64,000 bases of DNA from Arthrobacter sp. CAU 1506 (GCF_005047635.1 NZ_SUKC01000011.1:1-64000), one strand, 5' to 3'; shown: positions 1-9,776, numbered from the stretch's first letter. Numbers and translations: made by a program. The notes: generated by a model not told the origin, from the sequence alone.

Positions 1-570
1 GACGGCTTTGAGGTATTCCAGCGTGGACCAGTCGTCCAGGGTCCCGGGGTCGGTGCCGGCGAGCAGCCCGGCCAGTTCCGCCGGTTCCAGCTCCCGCCAG
101 TCCTCCGCCCACAACTCCCGCCCCGCTGGCGACCCCACCGCGGTATCGTCTTCGGGACCGGCGCTGTCAGGATCTTCGGCGGCTTCAGGGGCAGGATCAA
201 TGGCGGCAGCATCTGATAATGTGCGGTCCTCAGCCAGGGCGCGATCCGCGGCAGACAGGGCTGGGACGGTTGGGGTGCTTGGGCCGGGTTCGGCTGGCCC
301 GCCGGCGACGGCACCGGGTTCTGTCGGTCCGCCGGTGACGGCACCGGGTTCTGTCGGTCCGTCAGGGTAGTGTGCGGTTGACCCTTCGTCAGAGGATTCC
401 GCTGTTCCCTCGGAGGTGCCGTCGCTGTCAGTGGAATCGGTTCCGGCTGGTGTCCGGGAAGACACGGCTCCGGGGACGGCAGAAGGCATCGATACGGCGT
501 CCGGGGGCGTGGCCGTGGAGCCGGAGTGTTCCTCCGGCTCCTGTGCCTCGTCCAACGGTTCCGCTGCCAT
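1..570 (-). CDS. N-terminal part of a probable DUF222/HNH-type protein (runs off window)
   Basis: An open frame of 190 codons starts at the ATG at 568-570 and leaves the window at base 1 without a stop. The first ~130 residues are low-complexity and acidic (Pro, Glu, Asp, Ala, Ser) and contain three tandem GGPTEPGAV-like repeats. After them comes a more ordered stretch with ELAGLLAGTDPG and DDWSTLEYLKAV. That layout, a variable disordered head followed by a helical start, resembles the large actinobacterial DUF222/13E12-repeat HNH endonuclease family. The diagnostic HNH part lies outside the window, so the family call is an inference. A TAGCGT box six bases before the ATG suggests leaderless transcription. 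Confidence 0.5.
   Translation of the reverse strand, partial: MAAEPLDEAQEPEEHSGSTATPPDAVSMPSAVPGAVSSRTPAGTDSTDSDGTSEGTAESSDEGSTAHYPDGPTEPGAVTGGPTEPGAVAGGPAEPGPSTPTVPALSAADRALAEDRTLSDAAAIDPAPEAAEDPDSAGPEDDTAVGSPAGRELWAEDWRELEPAELAGLLAGTDPGTLDDWSTLEYLKAV
301..360. repeat. Tandem 30-bp repeat inside the partial gene
   Basis: Two adjacent 30-bp units (301-330 and 331-360) differ by one base, and a diverged third unit lies at about 271-300. On the minus strand they encode the repeated peptide GGPTEPGAV within the disordered head of the partial gene. This looks like in-frame slippage expansion. Confidence 0.85.
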
Positions 571-576
571 ACTTCA

Positions 577-582
577 ACGCTA
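577..582 (-). promoter_or_regulatory. Putative -10 box (TAGCGT) of the partial DUF222-like gene, leaderless spacing
   Basis: On the minus strand TAGCGT is followed by six bases and then the ATG at 570. This spacing recurs at a dozen other genes in the window. No clear -35 element is seen. Confidence 0.4.
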
Positions 583-944
583 CGCAGCACAAGCCCCGGG
601 TAGAACAGGCGTTCGACGTATGTGCACAACCCCCGCCGCCACGTGCCTGTGGAGGTCAAGTCAGACCTGAGAAGGCAATTTCCGTCGTTGGAGGCAAAGT
701 CGGTATGTGCGATGAAGGCAACCGGCGAAGGCCAAGACGGCGTGTGGTGACATGCCCAGTGCAGGGCAAGCCGGTCTACAGGGATAAGTCGGCTTGCGGG
801 GATGATGCCCGCCCGTGGAAGACGGCACCGGTTTACCGAGGACCCGAGTTGAAGACAAGCCGCCCGGGCTGATGACAAGTCCCACGCGCGTGTGGAGGCA
901 ATCCTCGCCGGGCGGGGAAAACTTCCGCTACGCCTCTCACAGCA

Positions 945-992
945 AAGCCCGGCTGCCCGGCCGCCACAGGGGCGGCCAAAGCAACCGGGCTT
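945..992 (-). terminator. Hairpin behind glnK, probable terminator
   Basis: The outer arms at 945-956 and 981-992 pair with one mismatch. Inside them is a perfect 7-bp stem (GGCCGCC at 959-965 with GGCGGCC at 971-977). It lies about 45 bases after the glnK stop codon. There is no clear U-tract, so this is a likely but not certain end of the amt-glnK transcript. Confidence 0.5.
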
Positions 993-1035
993 CCGAAGCT
1001 GTCAGCTACGTCAGAGAACGTCGGAGAATACGGGC

Positions 1036-2690
<1,655 letters not shown>

Positions 2691-2853
2691 CTTCACGTCC
2701 TCTCGTCCTTTGGCAGGTAGCTTCCCGCCGCTGACTCAAGACTGCCGACGGCGTGTTTCGGCAAGCCGGAAGCTGCATTGCGGCCGCGTTACAAGAAACC
2801 CGCCCAAGTAAAACCGGCTTATCCGGCGTGTTTCAGCAGTGTTACGTGGGCAG

Positions 2854-3126
2854 GCAACGCACGACGACGGCGGAGCTCATCTCGCAGGGGCGGCTCCGCA
2901 ATTTCGGTCGGCGGGCAACGCACGACGACGGCGCCCGTCTCGCAGGGGAGGCTCGGCAAATACGGTGAGCACGCAACGCACGACGGCGGAGCTCATCTCG
3001 CAGGGGCGGCTCCGCAAATTCGGTCGGCGGGCAACGCACGACGACGGAGCTCATCTCGCAGGGGCGGCTCGGCGATTGCGGCGGGCAGGCAACGCATGAC
3101 AGCGGAGCTCGCCTACGGTCGACGCC
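2854..3126. repeat. Array of 58-61 bp tandem repeats with internal hairpins
   Basis: Four full units (2854-2914, 2915-2972, 2973-3030, 3031-3088) and a partial fifth (3089 to about 3126) each begin with GCAACGCACGAC. Units 1 and 3 contain inverted arms GCGGAGC and GCTCCGC; the others have diverged arms. There are no variable spacers, so this is a minisatellite and not a CRISPR array. Confidence 0.9.
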
Positions 3127-3256
3127 CGCGTTACGCCCGGGGGCCGGAGCGTTCGGCGGTGCTGTTGCCGTCGCTACCGCTGCCGCCGCCGCCGTCGCCC
3201 TCGCAGCCGCTGCCGCCGTCGCTCGCACTGCCGCAAGGACATCGGACCCAGCGGGC

Positions 3257-3262
3257 TAGGCT
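3257..3262 (+). promoter_or_regulatory. Putative -10 box (TAGGCT) of the MFS gene, leaderless spacing
   Basis: TAGGCT is followed by seven bases and the ATG at 3270. No Shine-Dalgarno sequence precedes that ATG. The same hexamer serves ftsY and the FAH-family gene in this window. Confidence 0.5.
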
Positions 3263-3269
3263 TAATGGC

Positions 3270-4535
3270 ATGCCAGTTTCCCGCCGCACCGAGCACCATC
3301 TCCGCCTGCCTGGCCTGCAGCGCCAAGGCAAGGAGGCGCAGACGCCGCTGCCGCGGGACATCAAGGTCTTGGTTGCGGCGGCATTTGTCATCGCCCTCGG
3401 GTACGGCTTGGTGGCGCCGGTCCTGCCGCAGTTTGCCGCAAGTTTCGATGTCGGTGTGGCTGCGGCCAGCGTCATTGTCAGTGTGTTCGCCCTCGCCCGG
3501 CTGGTGTTCGCCCCCGTGGGTGGGGCGCTCGTAGGCCGCTGGGGCGAGCGCCGGGTCTATCTCACCGGGCTGCTCATTGTGGCCGCTTCAACCGGCGCCT
3601 GTGCGATGGCGCAGGACTACTGGCAACTACTGATCTTCCGCGGTCTCGGCGGTCTGGGCTCCACCATGTTTACGGTGTCTGCGATGGCACTGATCCTGAG
3701 GCTGGCCCCGCCGAGCGGACGCGGCCGGGTCTCCAGTCTCTACGCGGGCACCTTCCTGATGGGCGGCATCCTGGGGCCGGTGGTCGGTGGCCTGCTGGCC
3801 GGGTTCGGGCTCCGGATGCCCTTCGTGGTCTATGCCCTAGCCCTGCTCGTGGCGGCCGCCGTCGTCGCCATCTTGCTGAAGAAGCCTGCGCCCAAGACCG
3901 CCGACGACGGACCGGTGCCGGAGGCGATGGATCTGCGCGAGGCGCTGTCGGATCCCGGCTACCGCGCCGCCGTCGTCTCCGCGTTCGCCAATGGCTGGGC
4001 CACGTTCGGGGTGCGGATGGCACTGATTCCGCTGTTTGCGGCCGCCGTGCTGGGGGCCGGGCCGGCAACCGCAGGCCTGGCGTTGGCCGTCTTCGCCGTC
4101 GGCAACGCGCTGGCCCTCACCTTTTCCGGCCGCTTGGCCGACACCGCCGGCCGCCGCCCGCTGGTGGTCGCCGGGCTCACCATTGCCGGACTGTCGATCG
4201 CCGCCATCGGCTTCACCGATTCCGTCCCGGTCTTCGTGGCGGCCTCGGTGGTTGCCGGCTTCGGGTCCGGGCTGCTGGGGCCCGCGCAACAGGCTGCCGT
4301 AGGCGACATCATCGGCAGCGACCGCACCGGCGGCAAGGTGCTGGCCGTCTTCCAGATGGGCACCGACGCGGGCGCCATCGTCGGCCCGGTCCTCGCCGGC
4401 ATGCTGGCCGACCGGCTAAGTTACGCTTGGGCCTTCGGCGCCACCGGTGCGGTAATGCTGGCGGCAGCGTTGCTCTGGCTGGTGTTCGGCCGCGAGACGC
4501 TGAGCAAGCCGGTCAAGGAAACGGCCGCGGATTGA
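3270..4535 (+). CDS. Major facilitator superfamily transporter
   Basis: The protein has 421 residues and twelve predicted membrane helices, typical of drug/proton antiporter-like MFS permeases. The first helix begins near residue 30 (VLVAAAFVIALGYGLVAPVLPQ region). The loop after helix 2 carries GRWGERR, matching the MFS motif A (GxxxDRxGRR) loosely. The second half repeats it as GRLADTAGRR, the usual two-fold repeat. The open frame extends 492 bases further upstream, but that part reads the tandem repeats; I start at 3270 because TAGGCT lies seven bases before it. The substrate cannot be told. It does not overlap its neighbours. Confidence 0.85.
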   Translation: MPVSRRTEHHLRLPGLQRQGKEAQTPLPRDIKVLVAAAFVIALGYGLVAPVLPQFAASFDVGVAAASVIVSVFALARLVFAPVGGALVGRWGERRVYLTGLLIVAASTGACAMAQDYWQLLIFRGLGGLGSTMFTVSAMALILRLAPPSGRGRVSSLYAGTFLMGGILGPVVGGLLAGFGLRMPFVVYALALLVAAAVVAILLKKPAPKTADDGPVPEAMDLREALSDPGYRAAVVSAFANGWATFGVRMALIPLFAAAVLGAGPATAGLALAVFAVGNALALTFSGRLADTAGRRPLVVAGLTIAGLSIAAIGFTDSVPVFVAASVVAGFGSGLLGPAQQAAVGDIIGSDRTGGKVLAVFQMGTDAGAIVGPVLAGMLADRLSYAWAFGATGAVMLAAALLWLVFGRETLSKPVKETAAD

Positions 4536-4572
4536 CCCGCGGAAAGCCATAGCCAGGCACCACGTTCGCCGC

Positions 4573-4578
4573 TATCCT
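4573..4578 (+). promoter_or_regulatory. Putative -10 box (TATCCT), leaderless spacing
   Basis: TATCCT lies seven bases before the ATG at 4586, and there is no ribosome binding site. Confidence 0.4.
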
Positions 4579-4585
4579 CTGACCC

Positions 4586-5593
4586 ATGACCGTTGGGGGA
4601 CGTATTTTCGCGGCGATCGCCGTGCTGTTTTGGGCAATATTGCCCGGTTTCGGGCTGATCGACCTTTCGACCATGTTCGTTGAAGATTCCTACTACGCCG
4701 AGGTCGCGGCGCTGGAGACCAGCTGGGGCGTCCTCACCACGTTCGCGGTGGCCCTGCCCTTCGGCTGGGCGGCGTGCCGGCCGCGGGGCATCTGGCCGGT
4801 CCTCGCTCTGCTGTGGCTTACGACGGCGGCGCTCCTCTTGGGTGCCTTGCTCGGCTTCAGCTTCGGCCCGGTGGTGATGGCCGCCGTGCTCGGCGTCATG
4901 TCCCTAGGCCTGCTGTGGTCCGCCCGGCGCGCCGGTTCCCGGTTCCAGAGGCCGCGGCTGTCCGTCGACTGGCCGCTACTGGTGCTCGCGGTGCTGGCTC
5001 TCCCCTTCTGGGCAGCCTACGCCTGGTACGCCCTCGAGGTGTCCCGCACCACCGGCTCCCAGCCCGAGTACTGGACCATGGGCATCGACCACTGGCCGGT
5101 GCAGGGTGCCCTCGGCATCGTGCTGGCCGGGACCTGTCTGCTGCACGCCCTCTGGCCGCAGGCTCGTTCTCTCCTGCGGACCGTGCTCAGCTTCAGCTAC
5201 GTTTCGCTCGGCATCAGTTGGCTGCTCGGCCCCGACACCGGCGGCAGCGTGGACAACACCTGGCTGGCCATCGCGGCGGTGCTGTGGGGTGTGCTGACCG
5301 CACTGCGAAGCCCGGCGCTCCCCTCTGAGCCCGGGGCGGCGTCCGAACCCGGCGCGGATTCGCTCCGCGTCCGTAAATTCGCGCCGGGCCCAGACTCCCA
5401 CCGCGGACTTAAATTGCACCGTCGGCCCACGTACGGGGCCGGATCTGAATCCGCACCGCGAACCCATCTTCGGTCTTCACGGATTAAAAAGGCGGTCCCT
5501 CTGTTAAAAAAACCGGTCCCTCCAGCCGGACGTGATGTCCGGAAGGAGGGACCGCCGTCGTGCAGCGTGCTCAGGCAGCGTACGTTGGCCTAA
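4586..5593 (+). CDS. Hypothetical polytopic membrane protein with an aberrant C-terminal tail
   Basis: The protein has 335 residues. Residues 1 to about 245 form roughly seven to eight hydrophobic helices with short loops, and no family is recognised. From about residue 245 the composition changes to a basic, Ser/Pro/Arg-rich tail. That tail is encoded by a hairpin-rich stretch (about 5320-5460) and then by the terminator of the convergent ftsY gene (5504-5553). The stop lies only 13 bases from the ftsY stop codon. The natural stop has probably been lost, so the last ~90 residues may be read-through rather than functional protein. Start: the ATG at 4586 behind TATCCT. Confidence 0.65.
   Translation: MTVGGRIFAAIAVLFWAILPGFGLIDLSTMFVEDSYYAEVAALETSWGVLTTFAVALPFGWAACRPRGIWPVLALLWLTTAALLLGALLGFSFGPVVMAAVLGVMSLGLLWSARRAGSRFQRPRLSVDWPLLVLAVLALPFWAAYAWYALEVSRTTGSQPEYWTMGIDHWPVQGALGIVLAGTCLLHALWPQARSLLRTVLSFSYVSLGISWLLGPDTGGSVDNTWLAIAAVLWGVLTALRSPALPSEPGAASEPGADSLRVRKFAPGPDSHRGLKLHRRPTYGAGSESAPRTHLRSSRIKKAVPLLKKPVPPAGRDVRKEGPPSCSVLRQRTLA
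5349..5400. repeat. Nested inverted repeat inside the tail of the membrane protein gene
   Basis: CCCGGCGCG and CGCGCCGGG flank an inner GCGGA/TCCGC stem. The nested palindrome looks like an intergenic repeat or old terminator now lying within the open frame. Confidence 0.55.
5504..5553 (-). terminator. Rho-independent terminator of ftsY
   Basis: On the minus strand the arms GGTCCCTCC (from 5545-5553) and GGAGGGACC (5515-5523) pair perfectly. They enclose a second small stem (CCGGAC/GTCCGG) and are followed by a run of seven T residues (A-run at 5506-5512). It lies 54 bases after the ftsY stop codon. Confidence 0.9.
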
Positions 5594-5606
5594 CGAAGCC
5601 CCGCCG

Positions 5607-6827
5607 CTAGTTCAGCAGCGCGTCCACGAAGTCTTCGGTTTCGAACGGGGCCAGGTCGTCGGCGCCTTCGCCCAGGCCCACCAGCTTCACCGGCACGCCG
5701 AGGCTGCGTTGGATCGCGACGACGATGCCGCCCTTGGCGGTGCCGTCGAGCTTGGTCAGCACGATGCCGGTGATGTTGACGACCTCGGCAAAGACCTTGG
5801 CCTGGTTCAGCCCATTCTGGCCGGTGGTGGCGTCCAGCACCAACAGGACTTCGTCCACCTCGGCCTGCTTTTCGATCACGCGCTTGACCTTGCCGAGCTC
5901 GTCCATCAGGCCCACTTTGTTCTGCAGGCGACCGGCGGTGTCCACCATGACCACGTCGACCTCCTGGTCGATGCCGGCCTTCACCGCCTCAAACGCGACG
6001 GAGGCTGGGTCCGCGCCATCGACGTCGGACTTCACCGTGGGAACGCCCACCCGCGAGCCCCAGGTGGCGAGCTGTTCGGCCGCGGCGGCCCGGAAGGTAT
6101 CCGCGGCACCCAGGATCACGTCCTTGTCCTCCGCCACCAGCACGCGGGCCAGCTTGCCCACCGTGGTGGTCTTGCCGACGCCGTTGACGCCCACCACCAT
6201 CATCACCGCGGGGCGGTCGGCGTGGCGCATCACGGCGAGTGACCGGTCCATGGTCGGATCCACCAGCTTGATCAGTTCCTCGCGCAGCATGGTCTTCACC
6301 TGCTCCGGATTGCGGCTGCCTTCCACCTTGACGCGGTCCTTGAGCGCGTCCACCAGTTCCAGTGTCGGCTCGGTGCCGAGGTCGGCCAGCAGCAGGGTCT
6401 CTTCGATTTCGTCCCAGACGTCGTCGTCAATTTTGTCGCTCGCGAGCAGAGCCAGCAGCCCCTTGCCCAGCGCGTTGTTGGACTTCACCAACCGGGCGCG
6501 CAACCGGGCCAGACGGCCCTGCACCGGTGCCGGCGTCTCCACCGGAATGGTCTCCAGCGCTGCGGCGTCCTCCGGAATTTCGACGCCGACCGGCAGCGGT
6601 TCTTCTTCGGTCGGCACCCCTGTCGGCGGTGCCGTGGCGGTCGGTCCGCGGGGCGCTTCCAGTGTGTCGGTGCCGCCCCCGGCCGGCGGCGTGGCCGGGT
6701 CGTTGGCATCCCGGGTGGTGGTGTAAGTGCCCGGCGGAGTCTTGCGCCCGCGCAGCAGCAGCGTTGCCACGAGGCCGATGACGGCAATGGCGATGACGAC
6801 GTAAATGATGATCATGGTTGCGTCCAC
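5607..6827 (-). CDS. ftsY: Signal recognition particle receptor FtsY
   Basis: FtsY is the membrane-associated GTPase that receives ribosome-SRP complexes at the translocon. With the GTG start the protein has 406 residues. A membrane anchor lies at about residues 5-26, followed by an acidic Pro-rich linker to ~100 and the NG domain. The GTPase motifs are intact: GVNGVGKT (213-220), DTFRAAAAEQ (243-252), DTAGR (296-300) and TKLD (358-361). I chose the GTG at 6827 because TAGGCT lies seven bases upstream; an ATG four codons later (6815) is the alternative. Its usual actinobacterial neighbours smc and amt are both separated from it here by extra genes. Confidence 0.95.
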   Translation of the reverse strand: MDATMIIIYVVIAIAVIGLVATLLLRGRKTPPGTYTTTRDANDPATPPAGGGTDTLEAPRGPTATAPPTGVPTEEEPLPVGVEIPEDAAALETIPVETPAPVQGRLARLRARLVKSNNALGKGLLALLASDKIDDDVWDEIEETLLLADLGTEPTLELVDALKDRVKVEGSRNPEQVKTMLREELIKLVDPTMDRSLAVMRHADRPAVMMVVGVNGVGKTTTVGKLARVLVAEDKDVILGAADTFRAAAAEQLATWGSRVGVPTVKSDVDGADPASVAFEAVKAGIDQEVDVVMVDTAGRLQNKVGLMDELGKVKRVIEKQAEVDEVLLVLDATTGQNGLNQAKVFAEVVNITGIVLTKLDGTAKGGIVVAIQRSLGVPVKLVGLGEGADDLAPFETEDFVDALLN

Positions 6828-6834
6828 GGGGTCT

Positions 6835-6840
6835 AGCCTA
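6835..6840 (-). promoter_or_regulatory. Putative -10 box (TAGGCT) of ftsY, leaderless spacing
   Basis: TAGGCT is followed by seven bases and the GTG at 6827. This favours the GTG over the ATG four codons downstream as the start. Confidence 0.5.
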
Positions 6841-6895
6841 CCGGCCACCGCCACCGGCCGTGCAGCGGCACCGGGGCTCCGTTGACCCTCGGCGG

Positions 6896-6901
6896 TACAC
6901 T
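6896..6901 (+). promoter_or_regulatory. Putative -10 box (TACACT) of the CHAD gene, leaderless spacing
   Basis: TACACT ends six bases before the ATG at 6908. No Shine-Dalgarno sequence is present. Confidence 0.45.
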
Positions 6902-6907
6902 GCGGGC

Positions 6908-8269
6908 ATGTCCCCCAACGGCAGCGAACAGGACGCACGGAAGAAGGCCGCACCGGCCGGTCACGAGCACGGCGCATCGCCGCGGCTGCCGCCTGCCGAG
7001 CCAGACCTCAAGGGCCCGGCTGCAGAGCCGGATCTCAAGGGTCCGGCCGCCGACATGCTGCTGCATGCCGTCCGCGGACAGTTTCTTCACCTGGTCGAAC
7101 TAGCCGGCCCCGCCCGGCAGAACGCCCCGGACGCCGTGCACCAGATGCGCACCGCGACCCGCCGGATGCGCTCGGTCCTGAAGGCCTACCGCAAACTGCT
7201 GGATCCGCCGCCGGACCGGCTGGAGGGCGGGTTGAAGTGGCTCGCCGGCGAACTGGCTTCGGCCAGGGATGCGGAGGTGCAGGCTGAACGCCTGGGACGG
7301 CTGCTGGTTGCTGCCTCTGGGGACCAAACCCAGAGCGAGGTCCAGGGCCAGGCGAAAGACAACGGGTCCGGATCGGACAGGCACGACGGCGGCACCGCAC
7401 CGGACGAGCGCGACGCCGGCGGCACCGGATCGGACAGGCACGACGGCGGCACCGGATCGGACGAGCGCGACGCCGGCGGAACGGACGGGCACCACGACAC
7501 CAGCGGGGGCGCCGAGGCAGAAGCGCATGACGACGGCGGACCCGGAACGGACGAGCACGGCGATGGGACCAGCAGCGACAGGGCCGATGGGGACGCGCGT
7601 CCGGATTTGGCCCGTCAGTTGCAGCGGCAGCTGGAGCGGACGGTGCTGCCGGGCGCCCCGGGCACTGCACCTGCCGTGCGCCGTCTGACCTCGGAGCTGG
7701 CGGAATGGCTGGACGCCGGCCACCGGCAGGTGGTGCTGGCCCTCGACAGTGAGCGCTATCGGCAGCTGGAGGCCGATCTCGAGGTCTGGCTGGACCACCC
7801 GCAACTGGCCCCGCTCGCCTTCGAACCCGCCCGGCAGGTGGTGCCACGGCTGGTGGGCCGGCAGTTCAAGCGCCTCCGTGCAGCCGCCCGCTCCGCCCTC
7901 GCCACCCCGGAGGGCACGGAACGGGCCGAAGCAGCGCTGCACAAGGTCCGTAGACGAGCCAAACAGCTGCGCTATGCCGCCGAAGCGGCCGCGGCGCTCT
8001 CCCCCGTCGACGTCGCTGCCTTGGGCCAAGCGGCCCACGAAATCCAGGGTGTCTTGGGCGAGCACCAGGATGCCGTCGTGGCCCGTCAACTGCTGCGCCG
8101 GGTGGCGGCCCGGGCGGCCTACGACGGCGAGGACACCTTCCTCTATGGCCGTCTGGACGCCCTGGAGCAGGCGACCGCCCAGGAGGCAGTATCGCGGTTC
8201 CACACGCTCTGGGACCGTTATCCCTCGGCCAAGCCGAAGAGCTGGGGCAAACCATGGAAACCATCCTGA
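6908..8269 (+). CDS. CHAD-domain protein with an Asp/Gly-rich repeat insert
   Basis: The protein has 453 residues. CHAD domains are all-alpha, His-rich domains that bind polyphosphate. Two signature helices are visible: VHQMRTATRRMRS (about 77-89) and LHKVRRRAKQLRYAAE (about 344-359). Between the two halves, residues ~143-232 form a low-complexity insert rich in Asp, Gly, His and Thr (SDRHDGGTG and SDERDAGGT units), unlike the rest of the protein. The N-terminus holds a duplicated EPDLKGPAA peptide. No CYTH domain is attached, although CHAD often travels with one. The gene is divergent from ftsY and separated from it by about 80 bases. Confidence 0.85.
   Translation: MSPNGSEQDARKKAAPAGHEHGASPRLPPAEPDLKGPAAEPDLKGPAADMLLHAVRGQFLHLVELAGPARQNAPDAVHQMRTATRRMRSVLKAYRKLLDPPPDRLEGGLKWLAGELASARDAEVQAERLGRLLVAASGDQTQSEVQGQAKDNGSGSDRHDGGTAPDERDAGGTGSDRHDGGTGSDERDAGGTDGHHDTSGGAEAEAHDDGGPGTDEHGDGTSSDRADGDARPDLARQLQRQLERTVLPGAPGTAPAVRRLTSELAEWLDAGHRQVVLALDSERYRQLEADLEVWLDHPQLAPLAFEPARQVVPRLVGRQFKRLRAAARSALATPEGTERAEAALHKVRRRAKQLRYAAEAAAALSPVDVAALGQAAHEIQGVLGEHQDAVVARQLLRRVAARAAYDGEDTFLYGRLDALEQATAQEAVSRFHTLWDRYPSAKPKSWGKPWKPS
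7367..7484 (+). repeat. In-gene 57-bp tandem repeat
   Basis: Two near-identical copies of a 57/54-bp unit, each starting GGATCGGACAGGCACGACGG, encode the SDRHDGG and ERDAGG peptides. The units keep the reading frame. They form the core of the acidic insert in the CHAD protein. Confidence 0.85.
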
Positions 8270-8428
8270 GCAGCCTCGGCGCCAGCTCGGGCTGGCAAGC
8301 TCGGGTGCCGGCCGGGCCAACCGCCGTACCAGCAGGCGCGGCGGTGGCTGCTGCCACAGCCGCGGTGACTCCTGCCCTATCGGTGCCGCCTCTGCCGGCC
8401 GCCGTACCGACGCACGCCGCGGCGACTG

Positions 8429-8434
8429 TACGAT
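8429..8434 (+). promoter_or_regulatory. Putative -10 box (TACGAT), leaderless spacing
   Basis: TACGAT ends six bases before the ATG at 8441. The gap 8270-8428 after the CHAD gene shows nothing else recognisable. Confidence 0.45.
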
Positions 8435-8440
8435 CAACGC

Positions 8441-9175
8441 ATGAAGCCGTTCCTGCTGCTGGCCACCCGGGCCGACGACACCGCAGCCGATGAGGAATAT
8501 GCGGCCTTCGTCCGGTTCGGCGGTCTGGACCCGAACCACCTGCGCCGCGTCCGGCTGGAAGCCGAACCGATGCCGGTCATCGATCTTGACGACTACAGCG
8601 GCATCATCCTGGGCGGCAGCCCCTTCACCTCAAGCGACGACGACGCAACCAAGTCGTCCGTCCAGCTGCGGGTAGAAGCCGAGCTAGAGCAACTGCTGGA
8701 CACCGTCGTCGCCCGCGATTTTCCGTTTCTGGGCGCCTGCTACGGGGTGGGTACGCTGGGACGGCATGGCGGCGGGGTGGTCGACAAGCAATACGGTGAG
8801 CCGATTGGCGCAGTGCAGGTGGAGCTGACCGACGACGGCGCCGCCGATCCCCTGCTCGCCGGCTTGCCGCGGGAATTCAGCGCGTTCGTAGGGCACAAGG
8901 AGGCCTGTTCCGTGTTGCCCGCGGGCGCGGTCCATTTGGCCGAATCCGAGCATTGCCCGTACCAAATGTTCCGGCTGCAGAACCACCTTTATGCCACCCA
9001 GTTCCATGCCGAACTGGACACTCAAGGCCTGCTGACCCGGATCTGGATTTACCGGAATGCAGGCTATTTTCCGCCGGACCAAGCGGAGGCCGTGATGGAG
9101 CAGGTGCGCAGCAAGACGGTGTCGGTCCCACAACGGATACTGCGCAACTTCGTCGCCCGCTATGCCACCACCTGA
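8441..9175 (+). CDS. Class I glutamine amidotransferase-like protein
   Basis: The protein has 244 residues and looks like a stand-alone class I glutamine amidotransferase of the GMP-synthase-like type. It carries the nucleophile elbow LGACYGVG with Cys100, and the catalytic His189 and Glu191 lie in QFHAEL, so the triad is complete. The oxyanion region GIILGGSPF is also present. No synthetase domain is attached and the neighbours give no partner, so the nitrogen acceptor is unknown. It may hydrolyse gamma-glutamyl compounds rather than feed a synthase. yqeY follows after about 80 bases. Confidence 0.85.
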   Translation: MKPFLLLATRADDTAADEEYAAFVRFGGLDPNHLRRVRLEAEPMPVIDLDDYSGIILGGSPFTSSDDDATKSSVQLRVEAELEQLLDTVVARDFPFLGACYGVGTLGRHGGGVVDKQYGEPIGAVQVELTDDGAADPLLAGLPREFSAFVGHKEACSVLPAGAVHLAESEHCPYQMFRLQNHLYATQFHAELDTQGLLTRIWIYRNAGYFPPDQAEAVMEQVRSKTVSVPQRILRNFVARYATT

Positions 9176-9254
9176 TGCCGCACCTGGCGTCGACTGCTGA
9201 ATTCAGCGACCGAACCACTCATTGACCACAACAACACCGAAGCGAGGAACTCAC

Positions 9255-9722
9255 GTGAGTTTGAAAGAGCAGCTGCAGGCCGACGTCGTCGCCCACATGA
9301 AGGCCGGAAACAAGACGGCGCTGACCACCGTCCGCAATGTGCTGGGCGAGATCACCACTAAGGAAAAGTCGGGCAAGACCCCGGTGGAGCTGGACGATGC
9401 CCAGACCACCGCCCTGCTGCAGAAGGAAGCGGCCAAGCGTCGCGATACTGCACGCATCTACTCCGAGGCCGGTGAGTCGGAACGGGCCGCGGCGGAGACT
9501 GCCGAGGCTGAAATCATCGAGGCCTACCTGCCCAAGCCGCTGAGCGAGGCCGAAGTAGCTGAGATCGTGGACTCCACCATCGCCGGGCTCAAGGCCGACG
9601 GTGTGGAACTGTCCATGCGGCAGATGGGTGCGGTGATGAAGCCGGTCACCGAGAAGGTTGCCGGCCGCTACGACGGCAAGGCGGTCAGCGACATGGTCCG
9701 CGGGCGGCTGGCGCAGCAGTAA
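9255..9722 (+). CDS. GatB/YqeY-domain protein
   Basis: The protein has 155 residues, the usual length of the stand-alone YqeY family, which resembles the tRNA-binding tail of the amidotransferase subunit GatB. The sequence begins SLKEQLQADVVAHMKAGNK and contains the family patterns TTVRNVLGEI, EIIEAYLPKPLSEAE and MGAVMKPVTEKVAGRYDGK. Its precise function is unknown. I start at the GTG at 9255 with GCGAGG about nine bases upstream. An upstream in-frame ATG at 9222 would add a non-conserved head. Confidence 0.9.
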   Translation: MSLKEQLQADVVAHMKAGNKTALTTVRNVLGEITTKEKSGKTPVELDDAQTTALLQKEAAKRRDTARIYSEAGESERAAAETAEAEIIEAYLPKPLSEAEVAEIVDSTIAGLKADGVELSMRQMGAVMKPVTEKVAGRYDGKAVSDMVRGRLAQQ

Positions 9723-9776
9723 CGCAGGAAGGTCGCGGGGCGGCGCCCGGCCCGGCGGCAACCTCCCTGCGCATGA

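Larger units (their letters stand above)
571..1035. other. Intergenic region upstream of the partial gene and downstream of glnK
   Basis: No convincing gene was found here; the open frames are G+C-driven and have no recognisable protein pattern. The left edge should hold the promoter of the DUF222-like gene (TAGCGT at 577-582 on the minus strand). The right part contains the hairpin at 945-992 behind glnK. The remainder shows nothing recognisable. Confidence 0.5.
2691..3269. other. Intergenic region between amt and the MFS transporter
   Basis: This 579-base divergent intergenic space holds the amt leader, the tandem repeat array at 2854-3126 and a GCC/GTC-rich low-complexity tract at about 3160-3236. 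Long open frames cross it, but they only read the repeats. The MFS start is placed after it. Confidence 0.7.

Noticed and set aside
372-872. A 166-codon frame between the partial gene and glnK
   Set aside because: It overlaps the N-terminal coding part of the partial gene on the other strand, and its translation is an Arg/Pro-rich shadow without family features.
2854-3126. Possible CRISPR array
   Set aside because: The repeats are contiguous and the units nearly identical throughout; no unique spacers and no cas genes are present.
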